A stretch of DNA of 64,000 nucleotides, from assembly GCF_028994805.1 (NCBI RefSeq), contig NZ_JAJQQP010000003.1:343145-407144 (forward strand), given 5' to 3'. Positions 9,992-19,188 of the stretch are shown piece after piece. Each line of letters starts with the position of its first letter. Position 1 is the first letter of the stretch. Position numbers and translations under genes: made by a program. Source of the DNA: Promicromonospora iranensis (GTDB taxonomy: Bacteria > Actinomycetota > Actinomycetes > Actinomycetales > Cellulomonadaceae). The notes under the pieces are model-generated. The model saw nothing but the letters and a program-made list of their open reading frames with translations. It made no database searches and had not been told where the DNA came from.

Positions 9992-10759
9992 ATGAGCGCG
10001 CCGGTTTTTCTCGCGGAGGCGTCCACCGCCCATCCGCTGTCGGAGTACGCCACGGGCTCGGTCTACGTGCTCGACGGCGCGGAGGGCCGGCACGCCGGCG
10101 TGGTCCAGCGGCGCGGCCCGGGGGAGCGGCTCGACGTGGTCGACGGCGCCGGGGTGCGCCTGCGGACGGTCGTCGAGTCGGTGGACGGCGCCGAGGTGCG
10201 CCTGCGGGTCGAGGAGGTGGTCGTCGAGCCGGAGCCCACCGTCGTCGTGACGCTCGTCCAGGCCCTCGCCAAGGGCGACCGCGACGAGATGGCCATCGAG
10301 GCCGCGACCGAGGTCGGCGCGGACGCGATCATCCCCTGGCAGGCGGAACGGTCCGTCGTCGTCTGGCGCGGGGACCGGGCGGCGAAGTCGCGGGCCCGCT
10401 GGGTCAGCACCGTGCGGGCCGCGACCAAGCAGGCCCGCCGCTGCCGCCTGCCCGACGTCGAGGTGCCGCTGAGCACCAAGCAGCTCGCCGCCCGGACCCG
10501 CGACGTGGTCGCCGCGGGCGGGACGGTCGCCGTGCTCCACGAGGAGGCGACGGCAGGCATCGCGACGGTGCCGCTGCCCGACGCCGGCGAGGTGCTCGTC
10601 GTCGTCGGACCGGAGGGCGGGATCTCCGAGGCCGAGGTCGCCCTGCTGACCGAGGCCGGCGCGGTCACCGCCCGGCTCGGGCCGCACGTGCTGCGCACGT
10701 CCACGGCCGGCCCGGTGGCGATAGCCCACCTGAGCGAACGCCTGGGCCGCTGGACCTGA
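9992..10759 (+). CDS. rsmE: 16S rRNA (uracil1498-N3)-methyltransferase
   Basis: SPOUT-class methyltransferase that modifies U1498 of 16S rRNA. It has an N-terminal PUA-like region and the C-terminal knot with VVGPEGGISEAE and LGPHVLRTSTAG (usual form LRTETA, so Ser replaces Glu here). About 255 residues. ATG 9992 lies 11 bases after the dnaJ stop, the usual actinobacterial order. It is the last gene of the hrcA transcript, ending before a palindromic repeat at 10787. Confidence 0.93.
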   Translation: MSAPVFLAEASTAHPLSEYATGSVYVLDGAEGRHAGVVQRRGPGERLDVVDGAGVRLRTVVESVDGAEVRLRVEEVVVEPEPTVVVTLVQALAKGDRDEMAIEAATEVGADAIIPWQAERSVVVWRGDRAAKSRARWVSTVRAATKQARRCRLPDVEVPLSTKQLAARTRDVVAAGGTVAVLHEEATAGIATVPLPDAGEVLVVVGPEGGISEAEVALLTEAGAVTARLGPHVLRTSTAGPVAIAHLSERLGRWT

Positions 10760-10786
10760 CCACCCGCCCACCTGACCACCCACCCT

Positions 10787-10822
10787 GCCGAGGTAGTCAC
10801 GCAGCCAGATGACTACCTCGGC
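10787..10822. repeat. Palindromic repeat, GAGGTAGTCA family, copy A
   Basis: Perfect 13-bp arms GCCGAGGTAGTCA (10787-10799) and TGACTACCTCGGC (10810-10822). It sits between the convergent rsmE and OmpA-like genes and may act as a bidirectional terminator. Copies B (49372-49429) and C (59118-59130) share the TGACTACCTCGGC arm. Confidence 0.75.
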
Positions 10823-10833
10823 GGAGTGGGGCG

Positions 10834-11655
10834 TCAGGTGCGGACGACGAACTCCACGCGGCGGTTCTTCTCCAGGTCCGCGAAGGTCTTCGGGACGACC
10901 AGCGGGTCCGACTCGCCGTAGCCCTTCGCCGTCAGCCGGTCCTCGTCGACGCCGAGCTCCACCAGTCGGTCGAGCACCACGTCAGCCCGGCGCTCGCTGA
11001 GCTGCCGGTTGTCCGCCCGGGTCCCGCGCGAGTCGGTGTGCCCCTCGATGCGGACCTCGACCTCAGGGTGCTCCCCGAGCACCTCGGCGGCCTCCCGCAC
11101 GACCCGGCGGCCGTCCTTGGTCAGGCGCGCGCTGTCCGTGACGAACGTGATGTTCGGGATCTCGACCAGGTCGTCCTGGGCCTTCTCCCGCTCCTCGCGC
11201 GTCGGGTTGCGCACCGGCTCGTCGTTCTCGGTCTCCTGACCGTCTGCACCTCCGGGCTGTGGCGATGACGACGGCGACGGTGAGGGCGCGGCGCTCACCT
11301 CGATGTCGTCCCCGCCGGGGGCAGCGCCCTCGGCGGTGTCGGCCCCCGCTTCACCCGCGTCCGCCGACGCCGGGCCGCCCGGCCCGAACGCCGTCGCCAC
11401 GCGGACGCCGGTCACACCGCTCACGACGTCGGACGCGATCAGGGCGTCCGTGTCGGTCGGGGCGGTCACGTCGGCGTCCCGGCCGGTGATCTCGACGTCG
11501 ACCTCGTCGAGGCCCGCCTCGGCGAGCGCGCTCAGCGCGCGCTCCGTCAGGTCCGCCTCGATCCGTTCGCGGAACCCCGTGTCCTGGACGCCCGACAGCG
11601 CGCCCAGCCCGAGGACCGCGACGATCACCGGGGGAAGGGCCGACCTCAGGTTCAT
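10834..11655 (-). CDS. Membrane-anchored BON plus OmpA-domain protein
   Basis: 273 residues. An N-terminal helix (about 7-22) serves as anchor or signal. Residues 25-85 form a BON-like alpha/beta domain (RERIEADLTERALSAL..., VDVEITGRDADV). An acidic, Pro/Ser-rich linker is followed by an OmpA C-terminal peptidoglycan-binding domain with TFVTDSARL, IEGHTDSRGT, NRQLSERRA and a KNRRVEF end. The layout resembles mycobacterial OmpATb/ArfA. The ATG overlaps the stop of the upstream gene (ATGA at 11655-11652), so translation is coupled. Likely tethers a complex to peptidoglycan. Confidence 0.82.
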   Translation of the reverse strand: MNLRSALPPVIVAVLGLGALSGVQDTGFRERIEADLTERALSALAEAGLDEVDVEITGRDADVTAPTDTDALIASDVVSGVTGVRVATAFGPGGPASADAGEAGADTAEGAAPGGDDIEVSAAPSPSPSSSPQPGGADGQETENDEPVRNPTREEREKAQDDLVEIPNITFVTDSARLTKDGRRVVREAAEVLGEHPEVEVRIEGHTDSRGTRADNRQLSERRADVVLDRLVELGVDEDRLTAKGYGESDPLVVPKTFADLEKNRRVEFVVRT

Positions 11656-12941
11656 GCCTTCGCCTCGGAAGCGGTGGGCTCGGTCCCGCCGTCGGCCGCC
11701 GCCACCTTCGCCTCGTCCGCGGCGATGGCCGAGGCCTTGGCGGAGGCGCCCTCGATCTCGTCGACGTCGGCGTAGTCGACATCCTTCCTGAACTTCGCCG
11801 CACGGTCCTGCCCGCCGACCAGGTAGTCCTGGAACTCCTGGAAGCCGTCCTCGTCGCCGTCCACGAGGTACCGCGCCTGGTCGGCCCAGCTCGCGGCAGC
11901 GGGCGCGAACTTGATGCCGCCGGTGGCGAGCGCCGCGCGCAGCTCCGCCTCGGACGCGCCGGCGATCTTGGCGTACGTCGTGTACCCGGCTGCCTGGAGC
12001 GTCGCCTCGATCTTGGGGCCGATGCCCTCGATACGGCGCAGGTCCTGAGGCTCGGGCTCGGGCTCGGGCTCAGCGGCGGCGGCCGCTGCGGCCGCCTGCT
12101 CGTCCTCCGCGAGGGCCTTGGCCCGGACGTCGGCGTCCGTGATCTCGTCGACGTCGGCGTAGTCGACGTTCTCGTGGAACTTCGCGCGCCGCTCCTGGCC
12201 CCCGACCAGGTAGTCCTGGTACTCGTCCAGGCCCTTCGGGTCGCTGTCCACCAGGTACTGGGCCTGGTCGGCCCAGCTGGCGGCCGACGGCGCGAACCTG
12301 ATGCCCTGGCTCGCGACGGCCTTGCGCAGCTCGTCCTCGTTCGCGGCGGCGATGGAGGCGTACGTCGGGTAGCCGGCGGCCACCAGCGCGGAGGCGATCT
12401 TCGGACCGATGCCCTCGATCCGCTGCAGGTCGTCGGCCTGCAGGGTCGCGCCCTCTCCGGCCTCGGCCTCGGTGGCGCCCGCGTCGGCCTGGACCGCCGC
12501 GCTCGCCTCGGCGGCCCTGCGTGCGACGGCCTCGGCCTCGGCGACGACGTCGGCCTCGGTGAGGCCGTCGGGCGTGGCCTCGGCCTCGCCGGTGCCGGCG
12601 GACGAGGCGTCCGGCGTCTCGGCGCCGGCCTTCGCCCCGGCGTCGGTGGACGCGACCGCGAGGGTGGGAGCGGGCTCGGCGCCGGCCCTCTCCTCCTCGT
12701 CCTCCTCGGTGACGGCCTCGGCTGAATCGACCTCCGCTGCCTCGGCCTCAGCAGAATCGGCCTCGGCGCCCGACGCCGGAACAGCGACCGCAGCTGTGCT
12801 CGCAGCCTCCGCCGTCTCCGCCGAGTGCTTGTCCGTGGCGCGCCGGCCCCAGACGAGCCAGCCGATCCAGATGCCGATCGCGAGGCCGATCAGGGCCGCG
12901 ATGATGATGAATGCGAGCGATTGGGCGATGAACCAACCCAC
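11652..12941 (-). CDS. Membrane-anchored protein with two tandem helix-hairpin-helix repeats
   Basis: About 429 residues. One N-terminal membrane helix ends in WLVWGRR, followed by a roughly 140-residue Ala/Glu/Asp-rich linker. Then come two closely similar units of about 100 residues (DNA about 12430-12125 and 12050-11745). Each starts LQRIEGIGPKI or LRRIEGIGPKI, a DUF4332/L21-like helix-hairpin-helix, and ends with SWADQA.YLVD, DYLVGGQ and VDYADVDEI. The GTG at 12941 is chosen because GGAGG lies 5 bases upstream and the membrane helix starts there. It is coupled to the downstream OmpA-domain gene. Whether the HhH units bind nucleic acid or protein cannot be told from sequence. Confidence 0.8.
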   Translation of the reverse strand: MGWFIAQSLAFIIIAALIGLAIGIWIGWLVWGRRATDKHSAETAEAASTAAVAVPASGAEADSAEAEAAEVDSAEAVTEEDEEERAGAEPAPTLAVASTDAGAKAGAETPDASSAGTGEAEATPDGLTEADVVAEAEAVARRAAEASAAVQADAGATEAEAGEGATLQADDLQRIEGIGPKIASALVAAGYPTYASIAAANEDELRKAVASQGIRFAPSAASWADQAQYLVDSDPKGLDEYQDYLVGGQERRAKFHENVDYADVDEITDADVRAKALAEDEQAAAAAAAAEPEPEPEPQDLRRIEGIGPKIEATLQAAGYTTYAKIAGASEAELRAALATGGIKFAPAAASWADQARYLVDGDEDGFQEFQDYLVGGQDRAAKFRKDVDYADVDEIEGASAKASAIAADEAKVAAADGGTEPTASEAKA

Positions 12942-13172
12942 GCGAACCTCCAGGTGACGACTGCTGTGTGTGGTGTGAGGGTGACGACGGGACCTGCGAG
13001 GAGGGCGGCGACAAAAGGTGTCGCAGCACGCCAATCTCCATCGAATGCCGCAAACTCTCCCACATCCCTTTCACCCGGGCATTTCCAGCCGTATAACGGT
13101 ATGGAAAAACATCGAGGCATCCCGTGCGGTCGTCCCGGCGGCCTCCGGGAGTCGTCCGCCGGCCCCCGCCGG

Positions 13173-13178
13173 TAGCCT
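13173..13178 (+). promoter_or_regulatory. -10 element for a leaderless HIT-family transcript
   Basis: TAGCCT ends 7 bases before the ATG at 13186, leaving no room for a ribosome site. This fits leaderless initiation. The same arrangement recurs before several other genes here. Confidence 0.6.
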
Positions 13179-13185
13179 GCAGAGC

Positions 13186-13536
13186 ATGACGAGTACCGAC
13201 AGCCCTGACTGCCTCTTCTGCAAGATCGTGGCGGGGGACATCCCTGCGGACGTCGTGGCGTCGTCGGACACGGCGATCGCGTTCCGCGACATCGCGCCCA
13301 AGGCGCCCGTGCACGTGCTCGTGGTGCCGAAGGAGCACTACCCGGACGTGTCGGCGTTCGCCGCGACGGACACCGAGGGCCTGGCGGGCGTCATCGGGCT
13401 CGCGGACGGCGTCGCGAGCGAGCTCGCCGACGGCCAGTACCGCCTCATCTTCAACACCGGGCCCAAGGCCGGGCAGTCGGTCTTCCACGTGCACGCGCAC
13501 CTGCTCGCGGGCGGGGAGCTCCCGGGCTTCGCCTGA
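13186..13536 (+). CDS. HIT family nucleotide hydrolase/transferase
   Basis: 116 residues with a [14 protein letters not shown] entry (CxxC) and the histidine triad [11 protein letters not shown] near the C-terminus; the middle His is the catalytic nucleophile in this family. HinT-type proteins hydrolyse adenosine phosphoramidates. It stands alone upstream of phoH, a common actinobacterial order. The exact substrate is not evident. Confidence 0.92.
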   Translation: MTSTDSPDCLFCKIVAGDIPADVVASSDTAIAFRDIAPKAPVHVLVVPKEHYPDVSAFAATDTEGLAGVIGLADGVASELADGQYRLIFNTGPKAGQSVFHVHAHLLAGGELPGFA

Positions 13537-13598
13537 CGGGTCGGACACGTGCGCGAGGGAAGGGCGGGAAAGGCCGTGGCGTCGCCCCCGCCGGTCGA

Positions 13599-13604
13599 TA
13601 GGAT
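13599..13604 (+). promoter_or_regulatory. Candidate -10 element for phoH
   Basis: TAGGAT lies 57 bases before the phoH start. AAAGGAG follows at 13631-13637, but it is 24 bases from the ATG and separated from it by a GC-rich self-complementary stretch, so translation initiation here is unusual. Confidence 0.45.
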
Positions 13605-13661
13605 GGGGACCATCGTCATCCCTACCGCACAAAGGAGCGGATCGGCCCCGCGGGCCGGCTC

Positions 13662-14726
13662 ATGACAACTTCGCCCAGCACACAGTCCCAGACCCGGATC
13701 GAGCACAAGATCGTCGTTCCGGCCCACATCCCGACGGTCGCGCTCCTCGGGAGCCGGGACTCGGTGCTGCGGGCCGTCGAAGAGGGCTTCCCCGGCGTCG
13801 ACGTCCATGCCCGTGGCAACGAGATCGCAGTGAACGGACCGGCGGGCGACGTCGCCCTGGTCACGCAGCTGCTCGACGAGCTGATCGAGGTCGTCGAGGC
13901 GGGCACCCAGCTCACCCCCGAGGTCGTGAAGCGCTCGGTGGCGATGCTGAGCGACGCGTCGGCGTCGCGTCCGGCCGAGGTCCTCACGTTCAACATCCTG
14001 TCCAGCCGGGGCCGCACCATCCGGCCCAAGACGGTCGGGCAGAAGGTCTACGTGGACGCGATCGACACCAACACGATCACGTTCGGCATCGGCCCGGCCG
14101 GCACCGGCAAGACCTACCTCGCCATGGCCAAGGCCGTGCAGGCGCTCCAGGCCAAGCAGGTCAACCGGATCATCCTGACGCGCCCCGCCGTCGAGGCGGG
14201 GGAGCGGCTCGGCTTCCTGCCCGGCACGCTGTCCGAGAAGATCGACCCGTACCTGCGGCCGCTGTACGACGCGCTGCACGACATGGTCGATCCCGAGCAG
14301 GTGCCCAAGCTGATCGAGGCGGGCACCATCGAGGTGGCGCCCCTGGCCTATATGCGGGGCCGCTCCCTGAACGACTCCTTCATCGTCCTGGACGAGGCGC
14401 AGAACACCTCGACCGAGCAGATGAAGATGTTCCTGACCCGTCTCGGGTTCGGCTCCAAGATGGTGATCACCGGCGACGCCACGCAGGTCGACCTGCCGGG
14501 TGGCACCACGTCCGGCCTGCGCGTGGTCGAGGACATCCTGCTGGGCGTGGACGACGTGGAGTTCTGCCGCCTCACGTCCTCCGACGTCGTGCGGCACCGG
14601 CTCGTGAGCGACATCATCGACGCGTACGCACGGTGGGACGTCCTCACCGACGACCGTCGTCCGGGCCGTCAGCCGCAGGACTTCCGTCAGGGCGGCAACC
14701 AGGGGAGCAAGAGGCAGCGCCGGTGA
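13662..14726 (+). CDS. PhoH-like ATPase
   Basis: Phosphate-starvation-type P-loop ATPase of 354 residues. It has an N-terminal KH-like region, then the Walker [14 protein letters not shown], Walker [11 protein letters not shown] and the [13 protein letters not shown] motif. Linked to RNA metabolism and ribosome maturation by its conserved pairing with ybeY, whose GTG overlaps the phoH stop (14723-14726). The C-terminal 20 residues are basic. Confidence 0.94.
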   Translation: MTTSPSTQSQTRIEHKIVVPAHIPTVALLGSRDSVLRAVEEGFPGVDVHARGNEIAVNGPAGDVALVTQLLDELIEVVEAGTQLTPEVVKRSVAMLSDASASRPAEVLTFNILSSRGRTIRPKTVGQKVYVDAIDTNTITFGIGPAGTGKTYLAMAKAVQALQAKQVNRIILTRPAVEAGERLGFLPGTLSEKIDPYLRPLYDALHDMVDPEQVPKLIEAGTIEVAPLAYMRGRSLNDSFIVLDEAQNTSTEQMKMFLTRLGFGSKMVITGDATQVDLPGGTTSGLRVVEDILLGVDDVEFCRLTSSDVVRHRLVSDIIDAYARWDVLTDDRRPGRQPQDFRQGGNQGSKRQRR

Positions 14727-15175
14727 GCACCGAGGTCAACAACGAGTCCGGGTTCGAGGTCGACGAGGCGGAGTTCGCCGCGCTCGGCCGGTTCGTCCTG
14801 GACGCCATGCGGGTCCACCCGCAGACAGAGCTGTCGATCATCTTCGTCGACACCACCGTCATGGCCGACCTGCACGTCCAGTGGATGGACGAGCCCGGCC
14901 CCACCGACGTCCTGTCCTTCCCGATGGACGAGCTGCGCCCCGGGCGCGACGGCGACGTCACCCCGCCCGGGACGCTCGGCGACATCGTGCTGTGCCCGGA
15001 GGTGGCCGTCACCCAGGCCAAGGCCGCCGGCCACTCCACCACCGAGGAGCTCCTGCTCCTGACGACGCACGGGATCCTGCACCTGCTCGGGTACGACCAC
15101 GCCGAGCCCGAGGAGGAGAAGGAGATGTTCACGCTCCAGCGCAAGCTTCTCCTGACCTTCCTCGCGACTCGGTGA
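14723..15175 (+). CDS. ybeY: Endoribonuclease YbeY
   Basis: rRNA maturation nuclease of about 150 residues. The zinc-binding motif is [11 protein letters not shown] (three His) near residue 115-125, preceded by [10 protein letters not shown]. The GTG at 14723 overlaps the phoH stop (GTGA), and its own stop overlaps the next start in the same way. Upstream in-frame codons give non-family sequence, so this start is well supported. Confidence 0.95.
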   Translation: MSTEVNNESGFEVDEAEFAALGRFVLDAMRVHPQTELSIIFVDTTVMADLHVQWMDEPGPTDVLSFPMDELRPGRDGDVTPPGTLGDIVLCPEVAVTQAKAAGHSTTEELLLLTTHGILHLLGYDHAEPEEEKEMFTLQRKLLLTFLATR

Positions 15176-16578
15176 CCGGCGTGATCGCTCTGCTCCTCAC
15201 CCTGGTCATGCTCGTCGGCCTCTCCCTGGCCGGGATGCTCTCGGCCGGCGAGGCCGCTCTCCTGCGGGTCACCCGCGCCTCCCTCACGGAGGCGCTCGCG
15301 GAGGCCGAGCTCGGGCGGTCGCCCGACCCGGACCGCGCGTCCCGGATCCGGCGGGCCCAGGCGCTCGTCGTGGACCCGACGGCGATCGTCGCCTCCTTCG
15401 CGCTCGTGCGGGTCATGTCGGAGGTCGTCGCCATCGCGGCCGGGACCCTGCTCGTGCAGCAGACGATCCCGGGCGAGGGCGTGCCCGACGAGCTCCCCGT
15501 GATGCTCGTCGCGCTCGTCGTGGGCGTCGTCATCGGCGTGCTCTTCGTGCGGGTGTCGCCCCGCGCGCTCGGTTTCCGCAAGCCGGTGTCCGTACTGCTC
15601 GCCCTGGTGGGCCCGCTGACGGCGGTCTCGCGCGCGGTCGCGTGGCTGACCAGGTTCTCGGTGCCGCGGTACGACCCGTCGCCGCCCACGGAGGCCGAGC
15701 TGCGCGACATCGCCGACCGGGTCGGGGAGAGCCTCTCCGAGAGCAGTGCGTTCGAGGAGTCCGACCGCGAGCTCATCCGCTCGGTGATCGAGCTGGGCGG
15801 CACCATCACCCGTGAGGTCATGGTGCCCCGTACCGACATGGTGACCGTCACCGCCGACACCTCCCTCGACCGGGTGCTGCGTCTGTTCCTGCGCTCCGGC
15901 TTCTCGCGGGTGCCCGTGGTCGGCGAGTCGGTGGACGACATCGTCGGCGTCGCCTACCTCAAGGATGTCGTGGCCGCGTTGCACTGGCCCGTGGGCGACG
16001 GCGACAGCGGTGTGCGTGAGCCGTCGCAGCGCCCGGCCTCGGACGTGGCGCGCGACGCCGTCTTCGTGCCCGAGTCGAAGCCGATCGACGACCTCCTGCG
16101 CGAGATGCAGGCGTCGGCCAGCCACATCGCGCTCGTCGTCGACGAGTACGGTGGCGTGGCCGGGCTGGTGACCATCGAGGACCTCCTCGAGGAGGTGGTC
16201 GGTGAGCTCACCGACGAGCACGACACCGTGCCCGTCCAGGAGGTGGAGGATCTCGGCGGCGGCGTGCTCCGCGTCCCGGCCCGCCTCCCGGTGGACGAGC
16301 TCGGCGACCTGTTCGACCTGCGCCTGGACGACGACGACGTGGACACCGCCGGCGGCCTGCTCGCCAAGGTGCTGGGCAAGGTCCCGCTCGCGGGCTCGTC
16401 CGTCGAGGTGGGCGGCGTCCACCTCGAGGCGGAGCGGGTGGAGGGCCGGCGCAAGCAGATCTCGACGATACTCGTGCACCGTACGGAGCCGGCCGCCGAG
16501 CCGGACGACAGCAACGGTGGTCCCGATCAGCACGACCACCGTGATCAGAAGCGTGACCAGAAGGAAGTGACCTCGTGA
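15172..16578 (+). CDS. HlyC/CorC-family membrane protein with CBS domains
   Basis: About 468 residues: an N-terminal CNNM/DUF21 region with three to four helices, two CBS domains ([12 protein letters not shown] and [26 protein letters not shown]) and a C-terminal CorC_HlyC domain with [12 protein letters not shown]. Family members act in Mg2+/Co2+ export or in Mg2+ sensing. The GTG at 15172 overlaps the ybeY stop. The stop overlaps the era GTG. It is part of the phoH-ybeY-corC-era operon. Confidence 0.92.
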   Translation: MTGVIALLLTLVMLVGLSLAGMLSAGEAALLRVTRASLTEALAEAELGRSPDPDRASRIRRAQALVVDPTAIVASFALVRVMSEVVAIAAGTLLVQQTIPGEGVPDELPVMLVALVVGVVIGVLFVRVSPRALGFRKPVSVLLALVGPLTAVSRAVAWLTRFSVPRYDPSPPTEAELRDIADRVGESLSESSAFEESDRELIRSVIELGGTITREVMVPRTDMVTVTADTSLDRVLRLFLRSGFSRVPVVGESVDDIVGVAYLKDVVAALHWPVGDGDSGVREPSQRPASDVARDAVFVPESKPIDDLLREMQASASHIALVVDEYGGVAGLVTIEDLLEEVVGELTDEHDTVPVQEVEDLGGGVLRVPARLPVDELGDLFDLRLDDDDVDTAGGLLAKVLGKVPLAGSSVEVGGVHLEAERVEGRRKQISTILVHRTEPAAEPDDSNGGPDQHDHRDQKRDQKEVTS

Positions 16579-17543
16579 GCGACCAGCCCGCAGTGCAACA
16601 GACCGCCATACACCGGAGCGGCTTCGCCTGCCTGGTGGGCCGACCCAATGCCGGCAAGTCCACCCTGACGAACGCGCTGGTGGGGCAGAAGGTCGCGATC
16701 ATGTCGGCACGGCCGCAGACCACGCGGCACACGATCCGCGGCATCGTGCACCGCGAGGACGCCCAGCTCGTGCTGGTCGACACGCCGGGCCTGCACCGGC
16801 CGCGCACCCTGCTGGGGGAGCGGCTCAACGACCTGGTGCGGGACACGCTGTCCGAGGTGGACGTCATCGCGTTCTGCCTGCCCGCTGACCAGAAGGTGGG
16901 GCCCGGCGACCGCTACATCGCGGCGCAGCTGGCCGAGCTGATGAGCGGGCGCCGGAAGGTGCCCGTCGTCGCCGTCGTGACGAAGGCCGACCTCGTCTCG
17001 CGCGACGCCCTCATGCAGCACCTCGTCTCGGTGGACCAGCTCGCGCGGGCCGTGGACCGGGAGTGGGACGACATCGTCCCCGTCTCCGCGAAGGACGGGT
17101 ACCAGGTGGAGGAGCTCGAGGCGGTGCTCATCTCGCACCTGCCCGAGGGCCCCGACCTGTACCCGGACGGCGAGCTGACCGACGAGCCGGAGGCCGTCAT
17201 GGTGGCCGAGCTCGTGCGCGAGGCGGCCCTGGAGGGCGTGCGCGACGAGCTGCCGCACTCCCTCGCGGTGGTCGTGGACGAGATGGTTCCGCGCGAGGGC
17301 ACCGGTGATCCCGAGAAGGGCAGGCCGCCGCTCCTGGACGTGCGGGTCAACCTGTTCGTGGAGCGCGACTCCCAGAAGGCGATCATCATCGGGCGCGGCG
17401 GCTCCCGGCTGCGGGCCGTGGGCACCGAGGCGCGCCAGGGCATCGAGAAGCTGCTCGGCCAGCGGATCTACCTCGACCTGCACGTCAAGGTGGCCAAGGA
17501 CTGGCAGCGCGACCCGAAGCAGCTGCGCAAGCTGGGCTTCTAG
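16575..17543 (+). CDS. era: GTPase Era
   Basis: Ribosome assembly GTPase that binds the 3' end of 16S rRNA. It has G1 GRPNAGKST, G3 DTPGLH and G4 TKAD, and a C-terminal KH domain with IIIGRGGSRLRAVG. 322 residues. GTG start coupled to the upstream gene. It is the end of the four-gene operon; no hairpin was seen before the next promoter. Confidence 0.96.
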   Translation: MSDQPAVQQTAIHRSGFACLVGRPNAGKSTLTNALVGQKVAIMSARPQTTRHTIRGIVHREDAQLVLVDTPGLHRPRTLLGERLNDLVRDTLSEVDVIAFCLPADQKVGPGDRYIAAQLAELMSGRRKVPVVAVVTKADLVSRDALMQHLVSVDQLARAVDREWDDIVPVSAKDGYQVEELEAVLISHLPEGPDLYPDGELTDEPEAVMVAELVREAALEGVRDELPHSLAVVVDEMVPREGTGDPEKGRPPLLDVRVNLFVERDSQKAIIIGRGGSRLRAVGTEARQGIEKLLGQRIYLDLHVKVAKDWQRDPKQLRKLGF

Positions 17544-17610
17544 TGTCCTGCGTCTGAGGTTCGCCGTGCACGTGGTACCGCGAGATCGGTCAGTTGCAGG
17601 TCACCGGGCG

Positions 17611-17616
17611 TAGCAT
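17611..17616 (+). promoter_or_regulatory. -10 element for a leaderless hydrolase transcript
   Basis: TAGCAT followed by six bases (CCGAAG) and the GTG start at 17623. No ribosome site is present. Confidence 0.6.
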
Positions 17617-17622
17617 CCGAAG

Positions 17623-19188
17623 GTGTTCTTCCGAACCGTCGCCACGTCTGCCGCGATCCTCGTCGCCCTGGCCCTGACCGGCGCCGTCGCCGGCCCGGTC
17701 TGGGAGCCGGAGCCCGTGACCACGCACCTGCACCTCGCCACCGAGTCGACGGCGATCGGCGGTGCCCCGCCGGACGGCGGAGCACCCGGTGACCACGAGG
17801 TGCGCGAGACCGAGGTGACGATCCCGCTCGCCGACGGGATCGAGGTGGGCGGGCTGCTCCGTGAGCCGGCCGACGCCGGCGAGGACCGCCCCGGGATCGT
17901 GTTCGTGCACGGCGCGGGCACCGGCAAGGCCGCGGACGCGTTCACGCTGGCCGCCACGGCGCTGGCGAGCGCGGGGATCACCACGCTGGTGCCGGACAAG
18001 CGGCTGGACAACTACTCCACACGGCACCGGGACTACGAGGAGATGGCGCGGGACTACTCCTGGTCGGTGCGCTTCCTCCGCGACGTCCCGGGCGTCGACC
18101 CGGACGACGTCGGGCTGTACGCCGAGTCGGAGGGCGCGTGGGTGTCGCCGGTGATGATGGTGGACGACCCTCGGCTCGCGTTCCAGATCCTGGTCTCCGC
18201 CCCCGTGGTGCCGCCACGGCAGCAGGCCGCGTACGCCGTCGACAACTACCTGCGGAACACCGACGTGCCGACCGGCGTCTTCCGCGCGATCCCGCGCGCC
18301 GTGGGGATGAAGCTGCCCGGCGGCGGGTTCGAGTACGCGGACTTCGACGTCCGCCCGTGGCTCGAGCGGCAGGAGGACCCGATCCTCGCGGTGTACGGCA
18401 CCGACGACGCGTCGATGCCGCTCGAGCAGGGCACACGAGAGCTCCTGGACGACGCCGACGACGTCACCGTGCGGTTCTACGACCACGCGAACCACGGCAT
18501 CAACGTCGAGACGCCCGAAGGGCTGGTGCTGCACCCCGACTTCGCGACCGACGTCGCCGACTGGGTGCTCGGGCTCCCCGGGACGGCCTCCGCCCCGCCC
18601 CAGCTCGCGGGCGCCCAGCCCGAGCAGCTCTACCTCACCGCACCGGTGCCGCAGCCGCACTGGTACGGCGACGGCGACTGGTTGGTCGGGGTCGTGATCG
18701 CCGCGGGCGCGCTGCTGATCGTGGGCCCGCTGCTCATCGGCGGTGCGGTGCTGGCGGGCCACCTCGCCGGACGTCGCTCCGGCCGCCCGGGCGCGCGCCT
18801 CGGGCTGGGCCTGCGTGCGCCGCTGGCCGGGCTGGGCGTCGGTGCCGCGGTCACGACGGTCGCGCTGGTCGCGTACCTCGCGGCCGTCGCGCGGCTCGCC
18901 CTCGACTACGAGAAGGACGCGCTGGTGGTGCAGGGCGGCTGGATCGGGGTCCGGCTCCTCGGCATCGCCACGGTCGTCGCGGCGGCGATCCTGCTCAACC
19001 GGCTCCGGGGCCTGCGAGGCGGCGTGGTGGTCACCGTCGCGACCGGCGCGTCCTCCCGGATCACCGTCCTCGAGAACGCCCGCGCCGCGACCGCCGTCGT
19101 CTCCACGGGCTTCTGGCTGACGGTGCTCGGGGCGACGGCACTGCTCGTGACCCTGGCGTACTGGGGCGTCTACCAGCTCGGCATCTGA
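17623..19188 (+). CDS. Secreted-facing alpha/beta hydrolase fused to a membrane domain
   Basis: 521 residues. A signal or anchor helix (about 5-25) leads to an alpha/beta hydrolase domain (about 55-320): IVFVHGAGTG oxyanion region, nucleophile elbow LYAESEGAW (Ser in AESEG; the first Gly of GxSxG is Ala), the acid in AVYGTDD and the His in DHANHG. The last 190 residues contain four to five membrane helices. Substrate unknown; esterase/peptidase-like. Its 3' end overlaps the tail of the convergent phosphopantetheinyl transferase gene by 19 bases. Confidence 0.82.
   Translation: MFFRTVATSAAILVALALTGAVAGPVWEPEPVTTHLHLATESTAIGGAPPDGGAPGDHEVRETEVTIPLADGIEVGGLLREPADAGEDRPGIVFVHGAGTGKAADAFTLAATALASAGITTLVPDKRLDNYSTRHRDYEEMARDYSWSVRFLRDVPGVDPDDVGLYAESEGAWVSPVMMVDDPRLAFQILVSAPVVPPRQQAAYAVDNYLRNTDVPTGVFRAIPRAVGMKLPGGGFEYADFDVRPWLERQEDPILAVYGTDDASMPLEQGTRELLDDADDVTVRFYDHANHGINVETPEGLVLHPDFATDVADWVLGLPGTASAPPQLAGAQPEQLYLTAPVPQPHWYGDGDWLVGVVIAAGALLIVGPLLIGGAVLAGHLAGRRSGRPGARLGLGLRAPLAGLGVGAAVTTVALVAYLAAVARLALDYEKDALVVQGGWIGVRLLGIATVVAAAILLNRLRGLRGGVVVTVATGASSRITVLENARAATAVVSTGFWLTVLGATALLVTLAYWGVYQLGI

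Noticed and set aside
12053-12760. GGCCTCGGC-type tandem repeats
   Set aside because: Low-complexity Ala/Glu linker codons of the HhH membrane protein, not a separate element.
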